From assembly GCA_009885425.1 (NCBI GenBank), contig VFKS01000420.1, forward strand, positions 1 through 5,691: DNA of 5,691 nucleotides, written 5' to 3'. Both the position numbers and the translations under genes were made by a program. Origin of the DNA: Novosphingobium sp. GTDB taxonomy: Bacteria; Pseudomonadota; Alphaproteobacteria; Sphingomonadales; Sphingomonadaceae. Position 1 is the stretch's first letter. Each line of letters starts with the position of its first letter. Positions 1 through 5,177 of the stretch are shown here, piece by piece. The notes below the pieces were generated by a model. The model saw only the letters and a list, made by a program, of their open reading frames with translations, had not been told where the DNA came from and made no database searches.

Positions 1-2139
1 GGCGCGGGTAATGCCGGTAAGATCGCCTTTGAGCAGCGTGATCCCGGCGCTTTCGATGGCGACATCGGTGCCCGAACCCATGGCGATGCCGACGTCTGCA
101 GCGGCCAGCGCGGGCGCGTCATTAACCCCGTCGCCAGCCATGGCGACGATCCGTCCTTCATCACGCAGCCGCTTGACGATCGCACTTTTCTGGTCGGGCA
201 GGACATCGGCTTCAATATCGGTGATGCCCAGCCGCCGGGCAATCGCCTCAGCCGTGACCCGGTTGTCGCCGGTCAGCATGATGACATGGATACCCGCCTC
301 GGCCAGCGCCAGAAGGGCAGCGGGCGTCGTTTCCTTGACCGGATCGGCGATGCCAATCGCACCGGCAATCTTGCCATCGACGCCAAGGAAAATCGCGGTT
401 GCACCTTCGCTGCGCAAATGATCGGCCCGCTCGCTTAGCGCGGCTGTCGGAATATTCTGCTCGTCCATAAAGCGGGCATTGCCGGCGACAATCCGGCGAC
501 CGTCGATCAGGCCGGTGATCCCTTTGCCAACCGGCTGATCGACCTCGCTCGGCTCGCTGATGGCGAGGCCCTTTGCTTCGGCGGCCTTAACGATGGCAAG
601 GGCCAGGGGATGCTCGCTGCTGCGTTCGAGACTGGCGGCAAGGCGCAGCACTTCATCCGCTTCGAACCCTTCGGCTGTTTCGATCGCGACTACAGCCGGT
701 TTGCCTTGGGTGAGCGTCCCCGTCTTGTCGACGACCAGCGTGTCGACCTTTTCCAGCCGCTCGAGACTTTCTGCATTCTTGATCAAAATGCCTGCCTGCG
801 CGCCGCGTCCGACGCCGACCATGATCGACATCGGCGTCGCGAGGCCCAGGGCACAGGGGCAGGCGATGATGAGAACCGCGACCGCTGCGATCAGGCCATA
901 GCCCATCGCCGGCGCCGGCCCAACGAGCGACCAGACGATGAACGCCAGAACTGCGACCGCAATCACAACAGGAACGAACCAGCCGGAAACCGTATCAGCA
1001 AGCCGCTGGATCGGCGCGCGGCTGCGCTGTGCCTCGGCGACCAACTGGACGATGCGCGCCAGCATGGTGTCGCGTCCGATCTTTTCGGCGCGCATGACCA
1101 GCCCGCCGGTCTGGTTGATCGTGCCGCCGATCAGCTTTGACTTTGCCTCCTTAGTCACTGGCATGGACTCGCCAGTGACCATCGATTCATCGACAGTGCC
1201 GCGGCCATCGAGAACCACGCCGTCAACCGGCACCTTCTCACCAGGGCGGACCCGTAACGTATCGCCGACCAGAACCTCGTCGAGAGAGACTTCCTCATCC
1301 GATCCATCGGCCCGGACCCGGCGGGCGAGTTTGGGAGAGAGATCAAGCAAGGCCCGGATCGCGCCGCTGGTCGTCTCGCGGGCGCGCAGTTCGAGCAGCT
1401 GTCCGAGCAGGACCAGCACGGTGATCACCGCCGCTGCCTCAAAATAGGCTGGGACCGCGCCGTGCGCCGTCCGGAATGCCATCGGGAAAACACCGGGCAA
1501 GAGCGCAGCCACCATGCTGTAGGCCCAGGCCACGCCCGTTCCCATGGCGATAAGGGTGAACATGTTGAGATGGCGGCTCTTCACCGAGGCCCAGCCTCTC
1601 ACGAAGAACGGCCACCCTGCCCAGAGCACAACCGGCGTAGCGAGCGCCATTTGCAGCCAGTTCGACCACTGCTGGCCAATCAGGCGGTTGAGTCCCAGTA
1701 GATGACCGCCCATTTCGAGAGCGACAACAGGCAGTGTCAGGATCAGCCCGATGATGAAGCGCAGCTTCATGTCGGCAAATTCCGGACTTGGCCCGTCGGC
1801 CAGCGTCGGCGTCATCGGCTCAAGCGCCATGCCGCAGATCGGGCAGCTGCCTGGCCCCGGCCGCTGTATCTCGGGGTGCATCGGACAGGTCCAGAGAGCC
1901 CCTTCCATCGCCGGTTCGGCGGCTGGCGGCGCATCCCCGAGGTAACGCTCAGGATCGGCATTGAATTTGGCGAGGCACCCGGCGCTGCAAAAGTAGTGCC
2001 GCGCACCTGCATGGGTTGCGACATGCGCGGTCTTGGCTGGATCAACGCTCATCCCGCAGACGGGATCGATTGCCGTGCCAGCGGAACTGTCCGCTGCATG
2101 TGTGCAATGGGCGTCATGATCATGGTGCGACTCGGTCAT
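1..2139 (-). CDS. copA: Copper-translocating P1B-type ATPase with YHS and CPMHP/CPICGM N-terminal domains (C-terminus cut by window edge)
   Basis: Inner-membrane ATPase expected to pump Cu(I) from cytoplasm to periplasm. The frame is open from the ATG at 2139 to base 1, giving 713 residues; the end of the P-domain region and the last two membrane helices lie outside. The N-terminus is His-rich (residues 5-14), followed by a YHS domain (about 25-67: DPVCGM, then FCSAGC) and a heavy-metal-binding domain (about 83-108: TCPMHPE, SCPICGMALEP). There is no classical CxxC HMA domain. Membrane helices lie near 127-147, 161-176, 194-213 and 234-250, with a further pair at 385-433. Catalytic landmarks are TGES (322-325), the CPC ion-binding motif (427-429), the phosphorylated Asp in DKTGTLT (D471), SEHP (509-511), TGDN (623-626) and AGDGVNDAPAL (668-678), all intact. 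CPC indicates the monovalent Cu/Ag class. AGGAGA at 2145-2150, five bases upstream, supports the start. The symbol copA denotes the ATPase here, not the multicopper oxidase of the same name. Confidence 0.95.
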   Translation of the reverse strand, partial: MTESHHDHDAHCTHAADSSAGTAIDPVCGMSVDPAKTAHVATHAGARHYFCSAGCLAKFNADPERYLGDAPPAAEPAMEGALWTCPMHPEIQRPGPGSCPICGMALEPMTPTLADGPSPEFADMKLRFIIGLILTLPVVALEMGGHLLGLNRLIGQQWSNWLQMALATPVVLWAGWPFFVRGWASVKSRHLNMFTLIAMGTGVAWAYSMVAALLPGVFPMAFRTAHGAVPAYFEAAAVITVLVLLGQLLELRARETTSGAIRALLDLSPKLARRVRADGSDEEVSLDEVLVGDTLRVRPGEKVPVDGVVLDGRGTVDESMVTGESMPVTKEAKSKLIGGTINQTGGLVMRAEKIGRDTMLARIVQLVAEAQRSRAPIQRLADTVSGWFVPVVIAVAVLAFIVWSLVGPAPAMGYGLIAAVAVLIIACPCALGLATPMSIMVGVGRGAQAGILIKNAESLERLEKVDTLVVDKTGTLTQGKPAVVAIETAEGFEADEVLRLAASLERSSEHPLALAIVKAAEAKGLAISEPSEVDQPVGKGITGLIDGRRIVAGNARFMDEQNIPTAALSERADHLRSEGATAIFLGVDGKIAGAIGIADPVKETTPAALLALAEAGIHVIMLTGDNRVTAEAIARRLGITDIEADVLPDQKSAIVKRLRDEGRIVAMAGDGVNDAPALAAADVGIAMGSGTDVAIESAGITLLKGDLTGITRA

Positions 2140-2161
2140 CTGGTTCTCCTGTGTCGCTCCG

Positions 2162-2192
2162 TTCTTGAACCTTGACATCATGTGAGGGTCAA
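2162..2192 (-). promoter_or_regulatory. MerR-family (CueR-like) operator/promoter of the copper ATPase gene
   Basis: Read on the minus strand, a -35 TTGACC (2187-2192) is separated by 19 bp from a weak -10 CAAGAA (2162-2167). The long 19-bp spacer is typical of MerR-family promoters. It carries a dyad (2169-2189) with arms ACCCTCACAT and ATGTCAAGGT around a single central base; the arms match at 8 of 10 positions. ACC...GGT ends with 21-bp length resemble known CueR/copA operators. No merR/cueR gene is in the window, so the regulator must be encoded elsewhere. Cu(I) as the inducer is inferred from the target gene; a related MerR-family sensor is possible. Confidence 0.65.
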
Positions 2193-2339
2193 GCGCCATT
2201 CTAAGAGGCATAACCGAGCTACGTTCTGGCGAAGTTCAGGTGATCATACGGGCAAGGTTTGACGGCGACGCGGGAAACCGCATCGAACACTATAACTTAC
2301 CGAGTGTACTGTCTGTTCCAGGCAGGAGGCTGCGGCGCA
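2193..2339 (-). other. Intergenic stretch between copD and the ATPase promoter
   Basis: No gene with coding character and no convincing terminator or ECF element was found here. A TATAGT hexamer on the minus strand (2288-2293) lacks a matching -35. The stretch separates copCD from the ATPase, consistent with separate transcription, though readthrough from copD cannot be excluded. Confidence 0.4.
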
Positions 2340-3275
2340 TCATTCGAACAGACCAAGCGGCTCAAGCGTGCCCAACCAGCCGACCAGTGCCAGGATCAAG
2401 AGCACAGCCGCACCTTCGGCAATCAGACTTTTGCGCAGCGCGGCGACCGCTACAGCTGTGTCGCCCGAAGTCACGCCAGCACCGAGTGCCGGGGTGAGGC
2501 GCCATCGGTTCGCGGCGGCCAGCGCGAGCATCAGGCCGAACAGGGCAATTTTGGCAAGCAGCAGTTGGCCGTAAGGTGTGGTCGTAATCGTACCGATATT
2601 CGCGGCGCCAACGAGAATCTGGGAATTGATCAAACCCGTCAGCACGATGAGTCCAACGACGAGCGTCCCGACCCGCGAGAATTGATCAAGCGCCCGGTGG
2701 GTTAACGCAAGTTCAGTTGCACCGGTTTGCCCGGCAGGCCTAAACAGGAGCCAGGCAAAGGATGCAATCCCGCCCACCCAGATGGACGCCGCAAGCATGT
2801 GGACAATGTCGCTCAACCGGTGGATCGTCCCTGCAACGCCTTCGGTCGCCCCGGCATGGCCGGTCCAGACGAGCGTGACGATCGCGACCGATGATGCCAG
2901 CAGGACCACCATGTGCATCGGCGTCGGGTAGCGTTCAAGCGCCAGGGCAGCGGCCAGCACAATCACCAAAGCCAGCATCCGGACAATCCAGGCCGTGCCG
3001 ATCGCGGTCTCCACGACAATCATGCGGACGTGAGTGGGGTCGACCGGAAAGAGATCTGCGCCCATCATCGCGGCCGCGAGCACCAGCAAGCCGAGCCCGG
3101 ACAAAATCAATCCCAGCAACGCCAGCACCACGACAATTGGCCGGAGCGAGATGAGCGAAGGCGAAGTTCGCTCGGCTGCCGTGAAGGCATAGAGCGTAAA
3201 AGCAGTCATGCCCGCCAGCACCAGCAGATCGGCGTATAGCGCGATCCGGATGGTGATGACGGGCAGATTGTCCAT
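2340..3275 (-). CDS. copD: CopD family copper-resistance inner-membrane protein
   Basis: Polytopic inner-membrane protein of 311 residues, about the usual length for CopD, with roughly eight hydrophobic helices (near residues 9-31, 47-72, 91-113, 120-138, 154-176, 194-216, 232-250 and 279-303). Family hallmarks are WTGHA (H140) and the HRLSDIVHM...WVGG stretch at 152-169, where H152 and H159 are candidate copper ligands. The YGQLLLAKI and AANRWRLTPAL segments near 228-256 are typical of the C-terminal CopD domain. CopD is thought to work with CopC in moving copper between periplasm and cytoplasm; direction of transport is not settled for the family. The ATG lies 5 bases after the copC stop and no clear Shine-Dalgarno precedes it, suggesting translational coupling to copC. 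Confidence 0.93.
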   Translation of the reverse strand: MDNLPVITIRIALYADLLVLAGMTAFTLYAFTAAERTSPSLISLRPIVVVLALLGLILSGLGLLVLAAAMMGADLFPVDPTHVRMIVVETAIGTAWIVRMLALVIVLAAALALERYPTPMHMVVLLASSVAIVTLVWTGHAGATEGVAGTIHRLSDIVHMLAASIWVGGIASFAWLLFRPAGQTGATELALTHRALDQFSRVGTLVVGLIVLTGLINSQILVGAANIGTITTTPYGQLLLAKIALFGLMLALAAANRWRLTPALGAGVTSGDTAVAVAALRKSLIAEGAAVLLILALVGWLGTLEPLGLFE

Positions 3276-3280
3276 GAAGA

Positions 3281-3667
3281 TCAGCGCACCGTGAAGTTGA
3301 AAGTCCCGGTCAAGCGATGCGTGTCGGCTCCGGCAGCTGCCCAGTTCACCCGGTAGGTCCCCGCCACGAGCGGACGGCGGAGCATGATGGTCAGAGACTT
3401 ACGGTCCTTACCCAATTGCGAGGTGAAGCCCGTGATCGGCATCGGCGCGTGGTTGGCCATGCCGGGCATCCCGGTCATCGCCAGCTGCACACTGACGGTC
3501 GAGCCTATGACTGCCTCGTTAAAGCGGAGATCGATCTTGGTTGGCCGCGCGACGGTGGCGTTGGCGGCAGGCGTCGAAGCAACCAGCTTCGCATGCGCGC
3601 TAACTAGCTGCGGGATGGCAATGGTTGCGAGGGCTGCGGCGATCAGGGCGAAACGGTTGGTACGCAT
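3281..3667 (-). CDS. copC: CopC family periplasmic copper-binding protein
   Basis: Periplasmic cupredoxin-like beta-barrel copper carrier of 128 residues. A Sec signal peptide (1-24, ending LVSA) is followed directly by HAKLVASTPAANA. H25 would thus become the mature N-terminal His, the classic Cu(II) ligand together with D115 and H117 of the ADTHRLTG motif. A Met/His-rich loop (M64, M67, M70, H73, M76) resembles the Cu(I) site of CopC proteins. An upstream in-frame ATG at 3727 is rejected as start: it would put 20 residues ahead of the signal peptide and lies upstream of the predicted promoter. The ATG at 3667 has GGAGG six bases upstream. First gene of a copC-copD pair with a 5-bp gap, divergent from the sensor/sigma operon. 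Confidence 0.94.
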   Translation of the reverse strand: MRTNRFALIAAALATIAIPQLVSAHAKLVASTPAANATVARPTKIDLRFNEAVIGSTVSVQLAMTGMPGMANHAPMPITGFTSQLGKDRKSLTIMLRRPLVAGTYRVNWAAAGADTHRLTGTFNFTVR

Positions 3668-3673
3668 GAGGAA

Positions 3674-3678
3674 CCTCC
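3674..3678 (-). promoter_or_regulatory. Ribosome binding site of copC
   Basis: GGAGG on the minus strand, six bases before the ATG at 3667. It fixes that start rather than the upstream in-frame ATG at 3727. Confidence 0.8.
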
Positions 3679-3699
3679 ATGAAGTGTGTTCAAAGGGGA

Positions 3700-3725
3700 A
3701 TACGCAGCAATCAAGGCTGCCCCTC
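3700..3725 (-). promoter_or_regulatory. Predicted ECF-type promoter of copCD (RAGGG-N13-CTGCGTAT)
   Basis: Minus strand: -35-like GAGGGG begins at 3725, and CTGCGTAT occupies 3707-3700, exactly 18 bp from start to start. The same two blocks with the same spacing precede the cnrY-like and DUF305 genes; a G and a C at offsets 9 and 11 are also shared by all three. Transcription would start near 3693, giving a leader of about 26 nt that carries the copC GGAGG. Assignment to the neighbouring ECF sigma factor is inferred from location and conservation. Confidence 0.7.
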
Positions 3726-3750
3726 AAAATTGTGCGCAGATCTTTTTGCT

Positions 3751-3776
3751 AAGGGGTTGGCGAGGCGACTGCGTAT
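3751..3776 (+). promoter_or_regulatory. Predicted ECF-type autoregulatory promoter of the cnrYXH-like operon
   Basis: Plus strand: -35-like AAGGGG begins at 3751 and CTGCGTAT lies at 3769-3776, with the same 18-bp start-to-start spacing as the copC and DUF305 promoters. Its -35 block is 25 bp from that of the divergent copC promoter, so two polymerases would be loaded back to back. The expected transcription start near 3783 falls at the 3784 ATG and leaves room for the Shine-Dalgarno at 3792-3798. This argues that translation begins at the later GTG (3808). Confidence 0.7.
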
Positions 3777-3791
3777 ATAGCGAATGACTAC

Positions 3792-3798
3792 AAAGGAG
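3792..3798 (+). promoter_or_regulatory. Ribosome binding site deciding the GTG start of the cnrY-like gene
   Basis: AAAGGAG ends nine bases before the GTG at 3808. The ATG at 3800 is in another frame and too close. The in-frame ATG at 3784 lies upstream of this site and at the predicted transcription start. Confidence 0.7.
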
Positions 3799-3807
3799 AA
3801 TGGCGCC

Positions 3808-4086
3808 GTGACTGACATCGACCTTGCGCTTGCGCGACTTGGGCAGGCCCCGGTTCCAGTGGGATTGGCGGCGATTGACGATGCTGTTTTGAGCGGCGTG
3901 ACCAGGCGTCGGCAAGAAGTTGCACTCGCCCCGCGGCTGATGGGGCTTGCGGGAACTCTTGCGCTTGGCCTGGGGATTGCGGGCGGAAGTCTCGCTAACA
4001 GCGATCCGGCATCGGCGCAGTCGGTTTCACCCTTCGCGGCGTCGAACGCACTGGCACCATCGACCTTGCTGGATTTCCGCCGGTGA
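3808..4086 (+). CDS. CnrY-like single-pass anti-sigma factor (putative)
   Basis: Small protein of 92 residues from the GTG at 3808; an in-frame ATG at 3784 would give 100. Residues 1-41 are hydrophilic with two possible short helices (DIDLALARL and AIDDAVLSGVTRRR). One membrane helix follows (about 42-60, Gly/Ala/Leu-rich), then a short Ser/Ala/Pro-rich periplasmic tail ending LAPSTLLDFRR. The topology, size and place as first gene before a CnrX-like sensor and an ECF sigma factor match CnrY. In that system a short cytosolic N-terminus clamps the sigma factor and the periplasmic tail contacts the sensor. Primary sequence similarity to CnrY is not obvious to me, so the role rests on context and topology. 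Its stop overlaps the next start (GTGA). Confidence 0.72.
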   Translation: MTDIDLALARLGQAPVPVGLAAIDDAVLSGVTRRRQEVALAPRLMGLAGTLALGLGIAGGSLANSDPASAQSVSPFAASNALAPSTLLDFRR

Positions 4087-4523
4087 GTTCAAAGTGGCGG
4101 CTTGTCGTGATCGGCCTTGTCGCCTTCGCGGCAGCGCTGGGCGGGGTTTTTGCCGGTCGGCTTATCGTTCAGCCGGAGCGGTCCAGTGAGAGTGAAATAC
4201 ACAGCGTCCTGCACAAGCAACTGAAGCTCGACGCCGCTCAGCATGCCAAGATCGAGGCCATCGAGCAGCGTTTTGCCATGCGGCGCAAGGCGCTCGAACT
4301 GGAAATGCGCGCCGCAAACGCCCATCTCGCCGAAGCGATCGAGGCCGAACATGGCTATGGCCCGCAGGTCACCGCTGCGATCGACCATACCCACCATGTC
4401 ATGGGCGAAATGCAGAAGGAAACACTCGAGCATCTTTTCGCCATGCGCGCTGTCCTGACGCCTGAGCAGGCGGGCACGTTTGACAGAACCGTGGTCAAGG
4501 CGCTGACCGCCGACGCGCGGTGA
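4083..4523 (+). CDS. CnrX-like membrane-anchored periplasmic heavy-metal sensor
   Basis: 146 residues: a short cytosolic end, one N-terminal membrane helix (about 6-28) and an all-helical periplasmic domain, the CnrX/NccX (heavy-metal resistance, CpxP-like) fold. Five residues known as metal ligands in Cupriavidus CnrX (H42, H46, E63, H119, M123) are all present here two positions earlier: H40 and H44 (HSVLH), E61, H117 and M121 (HLFAM). The spacing is identical throughout. The long charged helices (50-90) fit the antiparallel hairpin of the family, and LTPEQAG at 125-131 is a typical last-helix start. On metal binding it would release the anti-sigma protein from the sigma factor. In CnrX the signal is Ni/Co; here the neighbours are copper genes, so the inducer is open. 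An extra cluster (H102, H104, H105, M107, M110) is present. GTG start, with GTGA overlaps to both neighbours. Confidence 0.9.
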   Translation: MSSKWRLVVIGLVAFAAALGGVFAGRLIVQPERSSESEIHSVLHKQLKLDAAQHAKIEAIEQRFAMRRKALELEMRAANAHLAEAIEAEHGYGPQVTAAIDHTHHVMGEMQKETLEHLFAMRAVLTPEQAGTFDRTVVKALTADAR

Positions 4524-5086
4524 GCTTTTCGCTCTCTGATTGCAGCGATGGCGAACTTGCCGCGCTGGCGTTGGCCGGTCGGCAGGCTGCCTATCGTGAA
4601 CTGCTGGCCCGGCATCGTGAGGCGGTGTTTCGCCTGGTGCGCGCGACCATTGGCGATCCAGCCGAAGCGATTGATGTCACCCAGGAGGCGTTCATTTCCG
4701 CATTCGCCGCGCTCAAGCGTTACGACCCCGACCGGCCCTTTATCGCCTGGCTCAAGCGGATTGCACTCAACAAATGCCGCGACTGGGCACGGCGGCGCTC
4801 GGTGCGGCGGTTCTTTTCATTTGCCCTGCCCATTGAAGCCGCAGAGACCGTGTCCGACGACAGCATCCCCGCCGATCAGCAACTTGCCGACCGCGCCGAA
4901 CTCGCCCGCGTGCGCGAAGGGATTACCAGACTGCCACCCGCAATCCGCGAACCCCTGATCCTGCGCACCATCGAAGGCCTGACGCAGTCCGAAACAGCCG
5001 AGATCCTGGGTATCAGCGAAAAGGCGGTCGAAACCCGGGTTTATCGTGCACGCAGGGCGCTCCAAGCGGACGTAGCATTGAAATAA
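4520..5086 (+). CDS. ECF-type sigma-70 family RNA polymerase sigma factor (CnrH-like)
   Basis: 188-residue ECF sigma factor with region 2 at about 25-93 (hallmarks DVTQEAF at 52-58 and WLKRIALNKCRDWARRR at 77-93) and region 4 at about 128-183 (LPPAIREPLILRTIEGLTQSETAEILGISEKAVETRVYRARRAL helix-turn-helix). The linker (94-127) is ordinary and no C-terminal extension is present. Starts at a GTG overlapping the sensor stop by four bases, so all three operon products are likely made in step. Expected to direct transcription from the RAGGG-N13-CTGCGTAT elements upstream of its own operon, of copCD and of the DUF305 gene, when released by the small membrane protein encoded first in the operon. Sigma family membership is certain; the CnrH-like label rests on the operon. 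Confidence 0.93.
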   Translation: MSFSLSDCSDGELAALALAGRQAAYRELLARHREAVFRLVRATIGDPAEAIDVTQEAFISAFAALKRYDPDRPFIAWLKRIALNKCRDWARRRSVRRFFSFALPIEAAETVSDDSIPADQQLADRAELARVREGITRLPPAIREPLILRTIEGLTQSETAEILGISEKAVETRVYRARRALQADVALK

Positions 5087-5106
5087 TCGGGCCCAATCGA
5101 TTTTAT

Positions 5107-5132
5107 GAGGGAACGGCTCACGCGCTGCGTAT
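5107..5132 (+). promoter_or_regulatory. Predicted ECF-type promoter of the DUF305 gene
   Basis: GAGGGAAC begins at 5107 and CTGCGTAT lies at 5125-5132, with the same spacing as the copC and cnrY-like promoters. The -35 block here also reads GGGAAC, close to the GGAAC core common to many ECF promoters. Transcription would start near 5139, leaving a leader of about 39 nt. The gene could therefore be transcribed separately from the sigma operon although it lies only 91 bp downstream. Confidence 0.68.
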
Positions 5133-5177
5133 GGACCAATAGCGTTCACCGAAAATTCAGCGAAGAGGACTTGCGAC

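Noticed and set aside
11..1447. Several long plus-strand open frames (11-421, 560-901, 610-1140, 938-1447)
   Set aside because: They are antisense to the ATPase, whose motifs are all intact in the minus-strand frame. Their translations are Arg/Ser/Ala-rich with no recognisable domain, as expected for shadows in GC-rich DNA.
1702..2175. 157-residue plus-strand frame overlapping the ATPase N-terminus
   Set aside because: It is opposite the YHS and metal-binding domains, has no ribosome binding site worth noting and no domain character.
2172..2177. Perfect TTGACA -35 hexamer on the plus strand
   Set aside because: It is part of the dyad of the minus-strand MerR-type operator, and no plus-strand gene follows.
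2220..2232. CCGTATGATCA on the minus strand resembling the ECF -10 block
   Set aside because: It lacks the CTG prefix and no RAGGG block lies 18 bp upstream, so it is not a fourth regulon site.
2287..2307. Inverted repeat ACACT...AGTGT with 11-bp spacer upstream of the ATPase
   Set aside because: Arms are only 5 bp, do not extend inward or outward, and match no operator I can name; likely chance.
5085..5102. Possible terminator after the sigma gene (AATCG...CGATT followed by TTTA)
   Set aside because: A 5-bp AT-containing stem with an 8-nt loop and a short T run is too weak to call a terminator.
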